Assembly: GCA_011634665.1 (NCBI GenBank)
Contig: WAEK01000009.1
Coordinates: 1-64,000 of the forward strand
Length of the DNA: 64,000 nucleotides
Origin: Mortierella sp. BCC40632
Taxonomy: Eukaryota > Mortierellomycota > Mortierellomycetes > Mortierellales > Mortierellaceae
Reading direction: 5' to 3'
The position numbers and the translations under genes were made by a program. Below the pieces are notes generated by a model that was not told the origin of the DNA, did no database searches, and saw only the letters and a list, made by a program, of their open reading frames with translations. This document shows, piece by piece, positions 21,304 to 34,937 of this stretch. How positions within the stretch are numbered: position 1 is the stretch's first letter; each line of letters starts with the position of its first letter.

Positions 21304-24300
21304 CATTGACGTTTGTTTGCAAGAAAATGACATGTTACATCGCGCAGAGCGGCTTGATGTATTGATTGATCAACACTGGGCTAGCATAGAGTTGAATGGG
21401 GATGTTAAGTAACGATAACAATGAAAGAGAGAAAGAAAAAAAGAAGAGAAAAAAAAAAAGGCTTATACAGTGGCACCATGCCGTTGTAGAGTCAAAACGT
21501 AGAGAAATGGCGGAGGGCACACAACCCATAGACAACCAGAGTCTCGTTGACATGGAGGACCCTTTTGGTTTTTGTTCCTGACCACAGCGGCTACCAAAAG
21601 ACATCGGATTCTGAACCAAAGAAATAGGATTGACAAAGTGGGGTACTGTGTTGACGGGCTCTGGGTGGATAAAAGTACTTTGACCCGAGAGTGCAGGAGT
21701 CCAGGCAAAGAATGCTGATATGAGGCGTCATGAGCTAAAAAGTGCTGTAATGTCATGCAGAGGTGCTAGACCGCCCACTGTCGAGACCACTGATTCCTTT
21801 GCGAATCATCCTCACTAGCAAACAGGTCATCGTCGGTGCAGGTCCAGTGTGTGGCTGGGAAGTTGACCTCTTTGGATTTGGTGCTTCCTTCATGGCCAGG
21901 ATCATGGTACAATTGAGGTCATTGAAGCCAAAGACGTGGCATCTTGAGCAAAGAGTTGGATGGTGATGAGAAGGATGAGACCAGGGAGTAGGGCAAAGAC
22001 TTCAACGATGCCGCCTTGAGTCATAGAGATGCTGCAACGAAGGAAGAGATGAAGCGCATCCCAGAGTCCTGATTGATGAGTGATGGAGAAGTGACTGAGA
22101 GAGTGAATGGGAGAAATGAGAAAAGAGAAAATGCCTTGATCCCTTCCCCGAGTCTATTTTAGTGCTGAGCAAAAAAAAAAAAAAAAAAAAAAAGGTCCGT
22201 TTGGGCAAGGTTCAGTTCGCACGGACCCCCTTCCTCTCTCCAGCCAGGCTGACATTGAATGCTGTTGCTTCATCCTCATCCGACTTTTTTACTCCTTTCC
22301 ATTGTGTCCTCCGACATGCCATCTCTGCGCTTGCAAGAAAATATCCTCGCTGAAAGAAAGAATGAAAAGTACTCCAATATTCTCGTTTTGCTTTCTAGAG
22401 CTGGCGAATCAACCTTCTCTTCAACTGAAAAAAAAAAAAAAAAACGTGGCTCCTCAAAGAGCTCCTCCGATAGAGGCCATGTGTTCATCTCACAGGTACC
22501 TTGTCTTGGAGGAGGAGGAGGAGTGGCAAAAGCGGTCCCGTCTTGAGTCCAGTATCCGCTCTCGCTTACCCTAATACGTCAGGTAGTCAACAGGACTTCA
22601 AGTAATCGCAACATTGCCACAGAGGCCCACTCTATCAAACCTCTCTTGGTTCAAATCCTCTTCACGCTTTTACCCCCTGATTTGACCTTGACGACTAAAG
22701 AGCATTGGAAAATTAACGGTGGAGAAGTATGAAATGTTTCTTTCCGTTAGTACCGCTACACCTTCCTCGTTGTCTCTCGTCAGCTCACTCTTTGCCACCA
22801 AATCGTCAAAACGACCCAACCTGCCCAAAGGCTATTGGAAGGGCTACTCTGACACTTGAGATGGCGATGAGTCCTCTCACTCGTCTATGCTCTATCGTCT
22901 GGAATAGAGCTTAGAAAGTCACCCCTAGCCAGATTCCGTCTATGCTGCAGAACCGTCGTCTTCATCCTTAGTAAGGTGGGCAGTTTGTGATACAGAATGA
23001 TCAGCGTTGGGATCACGAGATTCGGGCTTCGCATTGCTGACACGGTCTGTGGTGGTCCGTGTTGAAAACAAAGAGCAGAAGGAGAGGGCGGGTTCCTCGT
23101 GTAACAAACGAAGGTGGTGTTGATGCCAGTGCTCTTCAAAAGTCAGACCCTTTTCTTACTCACCAAGGCCAATCTAAAAACATGAAGGTGGCTCGTCGCA
23201 GTTTTGTTGGTTACACGCCTTACCCTCCTTTTCTACGCCGTCGCTAGTATAAACAACCGCGCGTCAACTAAGAATAACCGTGGCCCTTTTTTTCTTTAGC
23301 CCATTCTTCTTGTCTCCAATGCCTTCATCATTAGCTTACTTGTTTTTTCGTCTCTCTCTGTTATACCGGCACAGTATTTTGCACCAATGCACATTAGATT
23401 ATACCCTCAAGACTAAAAACACCACAACCACTCAGCATTATCGATCACACCGCACGCGCTCTTCACCAGAGTCAACAGACGAGTGATCCCATGTTCATAT
23501 CGTAGACACCTTATCAAGCGTCCACAGGAAGATTGGCACAATCTCAGAACAGACCTGTATTTCTTTCATATTCATGTAAAAACCGACTGTCTTACCGAGA
23601 CTAGAGCATTTGACTAAAGGAGCACTGATTTTTATACTAGCCGACCTTCATTGAACACCAGAACATGGATCTGTGGATTTTGACAACTCTTCGACGCCAA
23701 ACCAGACAAAAAAAAAAAAGGCAACAGAGAGGTATTGCCAAAATGCGGACAAAATTCTCTGTACGCCAGTCTCCAAGCCCACTCACTCTCCCCTTCCCTC
23801 CCTTCTCAATGACACAAAACAATGCCACATAACGGTGTCCCTCCGATTAATCCTTCTATCTGCTCACAGTTTCGCTCGCGCTAGAAGAACGGACTCACTT
23901 GATCCAAGATGGAACTACTCAGGACTAGGAAAAGGCAGTAGTAGGTTAGCCAAGAGCGATCTCGAATAAAAGATTGCTTTTACGAACCCTCTCCGACATT
24001 GTTGCTGACTGCAAGTCTTCCTTGGATTCTCTTCTGTTGCCTTCCTGACCGTCAATCATCGTCAAACGGCATCCTTTCGTCCAAGTTTACACTCAGGAGG
24101 TAGTAATGATGCGCTATCATCCTGAACGAGGAAGGAATAAAGTGAACGAGATTTCTAATCGTATTTTTCTATAGTTCAACAGGTCGTGACAAGGATCCAG
24201 TCGCCATGCGCTGCGGAGTAACAAAGATGGTACCTATTAACTGAACTATCGTAGAGGGCGGGTGTATGCGGCTGTAATACACTCTGCAGGCTGTCGCCGG

Positions 24301-25068
24301 AAGCTTATTTAAGGTATCATGGTGACGACATGAGAGGCCTCTTTGGAACAGCATAAAGCGTAGGAAGAAAAGGCTCAAAAGGAGCGGAGAGATAAAAAGG
24401 CAAATGATAGGGGCAGAAGCAACAAGAGACACAGGAAGAAAAACGAACCAAGAATAGGGGCAAGTAGTGGTTATGCTTTCAGTACGTAATGTATCTTTTT
24501 CTTACCTGCGGTTCATCACTTTATCCTCTCGTAGTTGGTGGAAAGTATGGAGCTGTAGAGGGGGGGGGGGGGGAGGGTTGATGACGATAAAGTAAAAGTA
24601 CGGCAGGTCAAAGAGAGAGATCGAGAGCAAGCTGCGGGGGGAAGATAGGAAGATGCGCCAGACAATGAAGACATTGACTCATTGGGAGCTCTTAGGACCA
24701 TTTACCTTTCACTTGTGCATTTTGGTCGAGTGCTGGTGCCTGCCTTCGTCTTTTTGTTCACGATTACCTTGAGTTAAACCGGAAACACCGATTATGCCAA
24801 CGGTGGGTTATGTTAGCTCATTGATTTAAACGCATAACATGGACTGAACTAGCCTCCTCCTCCTCCTCCTCCTCTTCCTCGCTGTCCAGAAAAGAAAACA
24901 AATTCAAGAGTGAGAGATTATATTTTTTGCGATGCAGTGCGTTGTTCACAGATCGATCCTGCGCAGGAAAATTATATACAAACTGCTGGATGACTACAAC
25001 GTTCTGGGTAACCCTACTCGCCCTCCCCTTCTCCCCCCCCCCCATACTCCTCCAAATAAATTACATAA
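21304..25068. other. Intergenic, no gene supported
   Basis: It contains A tracts near 22170-22192 and 22430-22444, a G tract near 24560-24572, a (CCT)n run near 24857-24880 that could lie in the 3' region of the next gene, and many ORFs under 100 codons on both strands without motifs or credible splice partners. Confidence 0.45.
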
Positions 25069-26333
25069 CTACACATGAACTTCGATCTGCTGAAGTTGAT
25101 CCACCAACCGCTGCTGCAGACCCTTGAGGTGATCCAAAAGTCCTGGGATGACCTCCACCGAGAATCGAACATGGTCTTGCTCTCCGCATTTGAACATGTA
25201 CTGACGAGCAACATCCTTGCCCAGACCTTCCATCAGAATATCCTTCAGCACTTGCATATGACGGTCAGACGGGATGGGAGTGATCACCCCGACAGGTCCA
25301 TCGTTGTATCCAAAGCTTTCATAACCATCATCATCATCGTCTTCTTCGTTCTCAATCTCGTCCTCGTCGATCGAATAACGATGGCGATACTGGTCTTTGC
25401 CTTCCATGGGTCCGCGTTCGTGATGCGAGGGAGACTCTTTTGCATGTCGTGGATAATGTCTTTGATAGCGATGAAGACTTGCATCAATATCCAAGGTAGG
25501 GTCTCCATGCAAAGACATAGAGGTGGTGCTTTGAACAGGCAAGGACTGGTGCTTGCGTCGCTTATCCGATTGAGAGTGAGCAGCCCCGTGGTGATGGTTA
25601 GAATACATCTTGGGGACCATTGGCTCATTTTCGAGTCCATTCTCCAATGGCAAGGAAGCAATAGGACTCGTGCAAAGTCCTAATCCTGCGGGGCTACTGC
25701 TGCTTCCCTTCACACCGCTTCTCTTTCCTGAAGAATGGCCCTCGACGCTATTGGCTCTAGTGGATGCTGCGGCCATGAGAGCATCTTCAGCATAACCATT
25801 CCTACGAAACCCATCCTCAAAGACGTCTGTTCCTGGAGACGAGACCAAAGTCGATCCGGTCAAGGTCGATGACGCAGACTCTGTTCGCGACTTGTGGGAG
25901 GAATCTGACCGAGTCGAGCTAGTGTCCCCATCCTTAGTCGATGACACCGGAGATGATGGCTGCTTTTGATTGTACTCTCCAGACACCCGACACTCATCGC
26001 TCGCAGAGCCTTTACCGGGGGAAGGGAGCGATTTAGGAGGATTGGTGGCTGATGGTGAGGACGTGGGAAAGGGAGATGGTGGACCAGCGTTTGAGCTTGT
26101 TTGAGCAATCTCTCCCAAGTCAATAATGACCTCAGCTTGCTCCCAGTCTCGTTGGAATAACTTTGAAAGGTCGTAATGCTTTTTGGGATTCTTTTTCTTG
26201 AGCGATGTAGATGCCAATTTGAGAGATGCACGGAGAGATTTTAGGTCTAAAAAGAGACAGTGACAGGATTAGGTCAAGTAAAGATTTGATGTTGAAATCA
26301 ACCATGACATTCGCTTGCCCCCCAGAGTATCCC

Positions 26334-26369
<36 letters not shown>

Positions 26370-28435
26370 TAGAGTCAATCGACTCACCTACCCTCAATCT
26401 GCAAAGCAAAGTCCTTGATATAGTAAATATCCATCTGCAATGCAATCTGAGTGTCGGCGACCTGGCTTGGCACATTAATCCCTGCAGAATCGATATCAAA
26501 GTCCTCATCCCAGTTTTCGCTCGGTGTTGACGGAATCTTGAGCAATCCTGGGTGCTTGGTATCGGAAGGAAGTGAAAGACAGCGTTGACGACCCCGACCT
26601 GAACCCATATTTCCATTAGAGGGTCGTTTTAGATGACTGCGGTTGCTAAAGGACGAGCCAGGCGGGGTCAATGGAAGATTAACTGTCGAATAAGATGTCG
26701 GTTCTCGGGCGCCGGCAGAGTACATGGGACTGGAGGAGGGTGCGCCCGAGTCGGATTGAATATCCCAATCCTCATCCTCATCGTCATCGCCATCGACTAT
26801 CCGAGCGCTGTCAGCGTAATGGGAGATCTCGGCAGAGCCTTGGCGAAGTGAATGCGTTCTTTTTGGTATTTGGGGCTGGTGCTGATGCTGTTGATGCTGA
26901 TGATGATGCTGATGCTGATGATGAGGGTGATGTTCCTGGGCTGGGATCGCCCCTTGTTGATTAAGCTCTGCCTGATGCCGAGATATCTTCCGAAGGTCAT
27001 CGCGCAAGTTAGTTGTCCGACGTTGTTGTGCGGCATGGTCCTGGAACGAGACTCGCGTGGTATTTGACATGGCGGAAGAAGCTTTCGTCTGATAAGAATT
27101 GCTATCGTCATCATCTTCAACATCGGTGAGCGTATGGTTTCCTTCATCCGAAACATCGGTTCCACTGAGGCTCGTGCGAATCGCCATCCCTGGTCGGTCC
27201 AAATGAGAGCCAGAGGTGCGGGAATTGGGCGCTGTGGCCGCTGTAGATGGTGCCTCATATCCATGAGACTCTATGCGATTTCGGCTGGTCCATTGACGAC
27301 TGGAAGGCGCCGGTAATGTGGCTGAGGTGTTGGACGGTGACTTGGACCAATGGAAGATGGCAGAGTCGTTCCAAATCCTTTTCAGTCGACTAGCTTCCTT
27401 CTGATGTGACTTTGGATACCATGTTAATGAAGTAGTAAAGGGGTCCGGGCGTTGTCCCGGGTATTGTTGATCAAGAGACGGATCAAGATAGCAGAGGCAT
27501 CGTGAAGGCTGTTGTTCTTTGGATTGCTTTTTTTTCTTTTTCCTCTTTGAGGTCCAACCGGAACCGGACGAGCCGCCACCCTCGGAATCTGATCCAAACG
27601 TGAGCGAAGAAAGCGACATGGCCAACGACACGGTTGAGTAGGACGAAAGTCGAGAAGAGGTCGAAGGGGATTGTGGTATCGTAGAGCTGTGGGAACTGCG
27701 AGCAAGGACATCTTCATGAAACTCTGGTAGAATCTTTTCTGGCAAGACGGCAAGTGGATGGATCGTCGTAGGCGAGAGAATGTAATTAGGTGCTGAAGAG
27801 GCAGAGCCATGAACTGGACACCGACGGGGACGTTGTCGAAAAAGCTTAAACCGCTTGTGGACAGCACATTGTTGATGAAAAGTATGAGATGGTGACTGTG
27901 CTTGTGAGAGCGCGATGTGTTGTTGCGAGCAGTTAGAAGGCGAACATTGGACAGTTTCTTTGGCAGGAAGTGGCCTACCAAAGACACGCCCTAATGTTGA
28001 TGCTGTAGCTACTGCGCCAGACGCAAAGACAAGCTTTTGAAGCGAAGACACAGATGGGTTCCGTTGCAATCGAGCAGAGAACGAAACGGTGGGTAAACAA
28101 TTTCGGAAATGAAATGAGGACATAGTTCGTGTGTCGTTTAAATATTGGTCAGGTGGAGACAGATCGTTAGAAATCGTTTCAAGATGAACACCAGAGTTGT
28201 TGAAGTTATCACGAGGTATGGATTGATGGAGCCATGGAGATAGTTGTGAGAGTCGGTGCAGATTATATAGAGGGCAGGCGTTGCAGTTGAGGGATAAAAA
28301 TGTGGGCGAAGGGGGTGGCAAGGTTGGAGGAATTGGTTGGAAGATCAAAGGTAAGGCAGACAATGATAGTGTTGGAGGAGACGGGAGTAGAAAGGGAGAG
28401 GCAGAAAGAGACTTGGTTAGTTCATCTAGTGCCAT
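25069..28435 (-). CDS. Large disordered protein with W-D-E-D-F-D motif, possible septation-network (Etd1/Byr4-like) regulator
   Basis: Two exons, 28435-26392 and 26246-25069, join in phase (G|AC, giving Asp) to 1073 aa. Most of exon 1 is low-complexity Ser/Pro/Thr/Gln/His, with a His/Gln run near residue 545-570 and several acidic clusters. The ordered part begins just before the splice with E-N-W-D-E-D-F-D, continues as I-Y-Y-I-K-D-F-A-L-Q-I-E-D-L-K-S-L-R, then K-K-H-Y-D-L-S-K-L-F-Q-R-D-W. The last 60 residues form a second ordered helical region (L-K-D-I-L-M-E-G-L-G-K-D-V and L-L-D-H-L-K-G-L-Q-Q-R-L). The W-D-x-D-F motif followed by an E-D-L-K helix recalls fungal septation/mitotic-exit regulators such as Etd1, Byr4 and Bfa1. 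That link is from memory of motif style and is weak. The chosen start gives M-A-L-D-E-L; an upstream in-frame ATG at 28489 is also possible. Confidence 0.75.
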
Positions 28436-31394
28436 GGTGCGCACTGTCCCTGAAAAGTGGCACAGCGCGGAAGATGTAGTTGAGGGCAATCAAAGCGGGA
28501 GGACAATGGTCAAGGCTGAACACGAAGCGGGCCTCGGTCTACTCCGCCAGAAAAAGAGATGCGCGAATAGATCGAGGGAAAATGGCGGAGGCGCCAAGGA
28601 GCACGGCCCTTCAGAAAGAGTGCAAGAGTGGTGTTATTTTTTTTTTCTTGGCCAAAGCAAGAAGAATATGAATTCTTTTTAGTGGCACTAAAAGTGATCA
28701 ATCCGCGGAGGAGAGGGAGAGAAGAGGAAGAGGAGGAGAGAGCGATGGTGGTGGTAGGGATAGTAGGCTCAAGAAGAAGGCGCAGACTGGAACTTTGGGC
28801 TTCCCAGGAAGAAATCCTGACGAACAGGAGCAATCGAGGATCGCGCATGTCCCTGTCCACGCTAGATTGGATCAGAACACAGCCAGGGTGCGAGCGATTA
28901 CGGAGAAAGCCCGGACATCCCTGGGGAGAGCAAAGAGACGGCAGTTTTGCTGAGCACAGAGGAGATTACGCGACGACCCACATGGAAAGAGAGACCGTGA
29001 CCGCGTGATGATTGGAAGACGGACACGCGTCTGTCTCCGACCCATGTATGCAGTCGATCAATAAGGAGAGAGAATGGGTCTCAGAGCCAGAAAGAGAGGG
29101 CAGGGGTATGGGAACCATCCAATGACGGAACAAAAAAAGACGTAAGGGCTGTGGGCCAAAAGATGATAAAGGGGGAGGGGAGAGGGGGGAGTATCCAGAG
29201 AAGAGGTAAAGGCTTTTGAAGAGAGAGAGAGAAAAAAAAAAAGGGGGTGGGGGAAGAAGCATTGTGAGACGTATGACTTCGAAGGGATACATCATGCCTC
29301 TGACAACTACTTCAGTTCTTCGAGCATTGGACAGGCACGATGCACAAACACGCACGAGGACATCCATATAAAAAAAACACGCAGGATGTGGGCTTTACAG
29401 TCACTGCACTTTCACCACCATGCACGCGGATCGAATCATTGGTGACTGAAAGCGTTTCAAGGGAGACTCGAGTCGTTGGCAACAACAGCGCGCGCTGCTT
29501 AGTCAGATATGGAGCAGGCCTATTGTTCTCCTTTCTAGCCTCTTTTTTTCTTGTCCTTTACTCGAACGCATGGGTAGCAGAAGCAAAGAAAAGCTGGGAA
29601 CAAGGGCAAGAAAGCGAGAAAAGGAGAGAGTTTTTGTTACAACAAGGTGAGGCCACTTACCGAACTGATTGCTCCTGATGATGGCATTGTGCGGAACCTT
29701 ACTTGACAACCAACGATAAGGGAAGCGGTCCGACAGGTTGGGAGGTGTACACGCCTGTCCGTGAGGAGGTCAAATGTAGTCGCCGAGGTATCAGGACAAA
29801 AATATGATCACAAGGGACGGGACGAGTCCCTTTTTTTTTTTTTTTATGTGAGTAGGGGGGTCGGGGGTGTGGAAAGAGAAGGTGTTGACTGGTGGAATGG
29901 AGTCGGCCCAGGCTATCAATAGTAGGAGAGTGAGACTCAGAGCAACTGGGCACACCCCGAGGCGATGGGATGGTCTCTCCCTCTCTCTTTCGTAGCCGGC
30001 AGTCGAGTAGAGCCAGATGGCGTAAAAGGGGGTTGGTCTTCTTGATAGAGTAGCCCGCTGAGCTGTAGTTGTCGCAAGACGGTCTACTTAGAGAGAATGG
30101 CTGGTCAATGGTGGGTAGTGTAGGTCAGGGGTCGAGCGTCACGATGCAGAAGCAAGGCTGGCTGGCTAGTTCAGGGTGAGAAAATGCTAAAGTTGTGGAG
30201 CAATGCTGACTTTCAACAAGGAGGAGGAGAGAGATGAGAGTCGGAGTAAGGATGGGGGAGTAGAAAGTCCATGCAAAGTGCAGTGGAGCTAGACAGTGGA
30301 GTGAGGAATGGAGAGGGGGCGATAATAGAGAGGAGAAAGTGAGGGCGATGGGAATGAGTCTGAGAGGGAGAGAGAGATGGATGGAGAGATGAATAGATGG
30401 AGCGGGTGCAAAGATAGATTGAAAGTGGAGAGATTAAGAAAGAAGGAGAGATTGAACAATGTCAAGGATTAGAATGGAGGCAAAAGATGAGTCAAGGGCA
30501 TGTTCCAGGGCCACACTCCACTATGAAATCATATTGGAAAGGAGAAAGAAAAAAAAATGAGGCTGATCAGGCACAGCTAGCACCGACCGATCCGCATGAC
30601 CATTGCCAAATGATTTACATCCTCTCCACCTGCAGGAAAAACCCATCCCTGCGAATGCTTGGACCCATAGCAACAAGCATCGACTCGTGTCTGATGACAA
30701 TATTGAATGCATCGACTCTTGCCACTCTCTCCTCATCGTAGGGTCATAATTGCCACTCCCGCTTCGGCCTCTACTTGCTCTACTGTTCTCACTCTCTCTC
30801 TCTCACACTGGTCCACACTGGTCCACACAGTATGTACACACGCACACACACACACACACACTCTCTCTCTCTCCACTTCTCGTCATGGGCCAAGGATGAA
30901 AAGGGCAAACTCCAAAAAAAAGGGGGGTGGATGGAAAAAATAGGTGCGCATGTGCCATCCTCCCCCCTTGCTTGGCCCTGCGGACCTCCCGATCGCTCTC
31001 TTCTCTTCGCTCTTCTCCGCTCCAGTACCCCCTTGCGATCGCTGCCTGCCTGCATGTCTTTTGGCTGTTGGATTATCAGCCTGCCAGGCGGCACTCGTTT
31101 CTCTGGACACACTCGGTTACCCGCTTACGGAGGGGAGAATCCTCTGACGAATGTTTTATTGCGAACAGGGGATCTATGAATACGTCTACTGAGAAAAAAA
31201 AGGGGGGAGAGACAACAAAGATGGGCCATAAAAAGAGGTCAATGGAAGAAGGACATGAACGCAAAGTCGGCGCAGTCTTTCATTAGCCGGTAATTGTGCC
31301 CTTTCTCTCTCCTTCTCTCATTCTCTCCTTCTCTCCTCAATCTCCCCCTCCATGCTTACATCACAATTGCTCAGCCCAGTCATCGATCACCCCA
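28436..31394. other. Intergenic, purine-rich and microsatellite-bearing
   Basis: 5' flank of the minus-strand gene and 3' flank of PCCB. It carries long GA-rich stretches (28700-28750, 29160-29250, 30180-30470). No gene is supported; ORFs here are by-products of purine bias. Confidence 0.5.
30762..30873 (+). repeat. Copy 1 of a CTTCGGCCTCT...(CA)n(CT)n repeat
   Basis: It shares ordered blocks with 34836-34940: 'cttcggcctct', 'cttgctct', 'ctgttctcactctct', 'actggtccacacagta', then (CA)n and (CT)n. This copy has the 'actggtccac' unit twice. Both copies are in the same orientation, one beyond each side of the PCCB gene. Confidence 0.6.
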
Positions 31395-33742
31395 CTACAG
31401 AGGAATGTTGCCGTGCTTGCGCTTGGGGTTCTCCAACTTCTTGGAGCGCAGCATCTCGAGATCCTCAATAATCCTGCGGCGTGTTGTCGAGGGCTCGATC
31501 ACATCATCGATATATCCACGCTGTGCTGCTGGCAATGGGTTAGCAAACTTGCTAATGTAGTCCTTCTCTGCTGATACACGATCTGCGCTGTTACGGAAGA
31601 TAATTTCAACCGCTCCCTTGGCTCTGTTTGATCAACAATGACGGCGTTCATATCATCAAAAAGCGAGTTAGTATCGAGTCTGGAGGGGGGGGGTAGCTGT
31701 AACAAAAGGGGATAGTTGAAGGAAAAGGAAGAAAAGGCATTAAAGGGCATAGTAGCGCAGAGCATTGCTTTCAACTTACCCCATGACAGCAATCTCTGCT
31801 GTGGGCCAGGCATAGTTAAGGTCTCCACGAAGATGCTTGGAGCTCATGACATCGTAGGCTCCACCGTAGGCCTTGCGCGTGATAACAGTGACCTTGGGCA
31901 CAGTTGCTTCGGCGTAGGCATAGAGAAGTTTAGCACCATGACGAATAATACCGTTATGCTCCTGAGCCGTTCCGGGAAGGAAACCTGGTACGTCGACCAG
32001 GGTCAAAATAGGGATGTTGAATGCATCTGCAAAGCGGACAAAGCGGGCAGCCTTGACAGAAGAGTTGATATCAAGTACACCAGAGGAGACCAAGGGCTGG
32101 TTGGCAATAATGGACACGGTACGACCACCCATGCGGGCAAAGCCGATGACAATGTTCTTTGCATAGTCGGGCATGATCTCGAAAAAGTGGGAATCATCGA
32201 CGAGACGAGTGATAACATCCTTGATATCGTATGCCTTGGTGGAATCAAGAGGGACAATGTGGTTGAGCGAAGCATCCTCGCGATCCGAAGCATCGTCCGT
32301 GTAGCGGACAGGGGCGGGCTCACGGTTCGAGAGTGGAAGGAAATCGACAAAGTCGCGCAGACGCTGCAGGGCCTCAACATCATTCTCGAAGGCATTGTGG
32401 GCAACACCCGACTTTACGGTGTGGGCCTTGGCTCCTCCGAGCTCCTCCTGAGTAACCTCCTCCTTGGTGACAGTCTTGACGACGTCAGGACCGGTGACAA
32501 AGAGATAAGAAGTATCGCGAACCATGAACGTAAAGTCAGTCAACGCAGGGGAGTAGACGGCGCCACCGGCGCAGGGTCCCATGATCAGCGAGATCTGGGG
32601 GACAACGCCTGAGGATGTGACATTTTTCTATAACATGAATATGGGGAATATTACAAGTTCGTTAGATGGCCTGAATTAACGCGACTACTGACGATTTGGA
32701 CACATTGATCTCATAACCTCGCCACGATGCCATCCATCTTTGCTCGTCCTGCAGGTTGCTGACTAGAATATATAAGAGAAAACTCGGCAAACAATTGTCA
32801 TTATGGATCTAGGCAAAAACATACCAAAAAGATATCGGCATATCCAGCCAAGGACTCAACACCCTCCTGGATACGGGCTCCACCAGAATCGTTCAAACCG
32901 ATGACGGGTGCGCCGACCAAAAGGGCCTTATCCATGACCTTGCAGATCTTTTGAGCATGAGTGTTGGAGAGAGAACCACCGAAGGCTGTGAAGTCTTGAG
33001 AGAAGAGGAAGACGCGACGGCCATTGATGGTACCATGGCCAGTGACCACACCATCACCTGTGATCTAGAGCGAGCGAGACGATCAGCCACCAAAAAAAAA
33101 AAAAAGGGGGAATTTGTAGAAGCTGGTGAGAGACTATTCGTGAGATTTGGTCTAAACGGGTCAACACTGTTGCTGATACTAGGGCTACGGGTAGACCTGC
33201 AATTTAGCTGGATTACCTTTTGCTTCTCCATGCCAAAGTCAACGCACTGATGCTCGACAAAGGCATCGTATTCGCGGAACGAGCCTGGATCGAGCAAGAG
33301 ATCGATACGCTCGCGTGCGGTCAGCTTGCCCTGTGGTATGACAAAGGCCAGAAGGTGGATCTTTAAGTTAGCAGAATGAAAAGAGAACAAGAGAAAGAAT
33401 CACTTTTAGTGCAGCCAAGTCAACGTGCCTTCTTGTGCTGGGTCTCGATTCGCTTCAAGCCGCCACCAAGGAGTGATTCCTTGCGCTTCTCGTCAATCTT
33501 GGCAACAACATCCTGCAGATGATCGATGGAGAGATGAGATTTTTTAGATTAGAAGATGATTATATTTCAAGCGAATGGGCGGTAGCTTATGCGAGACGAG
33601 GAGGGACAAGTACGTTTTCTGCAGAGAGAGCTGTCTTGCCGACGGCATAATGGCGGGCCGCAGTGGCAAGGGCAGGAAGAGAGCGGCGAGATGCGGCGGC
33701 GATGGCGGTCCGCGAGGCGATGACAGCCGGGAGACGGAACAT
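31395..33742 (-). CDS. PCCB: Propionyl-CoA carboxylase beta subunit, mitochondrial
   Basis: Six exons (33742-33614, 33512-33429, 33330-33217, 33064-32825, 32627-31780, 31623-31395) join in phase to 547 aa; the human protein has 539. It carries the carboxyltransferase active site, moving CO2 from biotin on the alpha subunit to propionyl-CoA to make methylmalonyl-CoA. The Arg/Ala-rich first 31 residues form a matrix presequence. Family blocks include [61 protein letters not shown] and the C-terminus K-R-K-H-G-N-I-P-L. These separate PCCB from acetyl- or methylcrotonyl-CoA carboxylases. The second intron starts with GC rather than GT. The gene is transcribed away from PCCA, whose start lies 1.34 kb upstream, so the two probably share control elements. 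Confidence 0.96.
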
Positions 33743-34902
33743 TGCAGTTGGTCGGAGAAAGAGAAGGGGGGGGGGGGATGAAGAAGAAGCAGAGAGGAGA
33801 AGGGAGAAGAGGAGAGGAGAGGAGAGGAGAAAGAGAAAAGAGAGAGAGCGAGAGAGTGAGAGAGTGAGAGAGAGAAAAAAAAATGAGAGAGAGGAGAGGG
33901 GGGAGAGAGGGGGAACAGGTGGGACGAGAGAAAGAGAGAGAGAAAAAAGAGAGATCAAAGAATCAAAGAGAGCAATCTCTGAATCGGGCCAAAAAGATGA
34001 AAGGATGCGGAATGCACAATCTCGGCACACGAATGGAGAAGGACAAAGAAAGCAAAAGAAAGAGAGTACCACTCCACTCCTCCCCACCCACTGCACCTAC
34101 TTCCCCTCCTACTCCTCCTCCTTCTCCTCCGTCTCACCCCTTCTTCCTCCACTCTTACTCGTCTCTTCCAGGGGGTGGGACCAGAAAAGTCTCTGTCTCA
34201 CGCTCATTTACTCTCCTGTTGCAGCGCCATCCTGGAAGAAACGTCTCCACGCTGCTGCTTCTCTTCTTCTCCAAGTGATTACATCCATATCCCTCATTTG
34301 CTTCTTCTTCTTCTTCTTCTTCTATCCTTTCTTCTTTTTAGCTTGTCTATCTAGGCCTGCTCGACGGCTTCATCGGCTCGGCACTTTGCTAGCTAGAAAA
34401 TACCTAGATCGCGCCATTCAAAAAAAAAATAAAAAAATAAACAAAAAAAATAAAAAGACACCTTTGGAGGCGAATATGGACGAACACATGGATCAACAAA
34501 GGCTCAGTGCATCCATCCCGGTACCATTGCTTCCTATCGCCTCCTATCCTCTTTTCCTTTTGCTCAATGGCTGCAGAGATGGCAATGATGCCCGGCCGGC
34601 CCGCGCCGGAAAAGGGAGGTCGCTATCGCATCTTGCACGAAAAAGCTCCCACGGCCGACGACTGATTTTTCCCACGGTCCTCCACCCGCTTTAGTCGCCA
34701 TCCGAGGTTTTCGCCCTTTCGTCCCTTGCGGCTGGTCTCCGGCTCGTCCGACAGTGTTTGGGCACAGGGGGGGAGGGGGGGGGGGGGGGGGGCAATTAAA
34801 GTGTCCGTGTCGAAAGGGGCGGCTCGGACTGGGCCCTTCGGCCTCTGCTTGCTCTGCTGTTCTCACTCTCTCACACACTGGTCCACACAGTACACACACA
34901 CA

Positions 34903-34937
<35 letters not shown>

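Noticed and set aside
26797..27264. Histidine/isoleucine-rich minus-strand ORF
   Set aside because: Alternate-frame shadow of the His/Gln-rich part of the 1073-aa protein.
31716..32612. 298-codon plus-strand ORF
   Set aside because: Antisense shadow of PCCB exon 5, whose conserved minus-strand reading is unambiguous.
33663..34694. 343-codon plus-strand ORF between PCCB and PCCA
   Set aside because: Almost pure Arg/Glu/Lys from a GA microsatellite followed by CT-rich sequence. It overlaps the PCCB first exon antisense. Compositional ORF.
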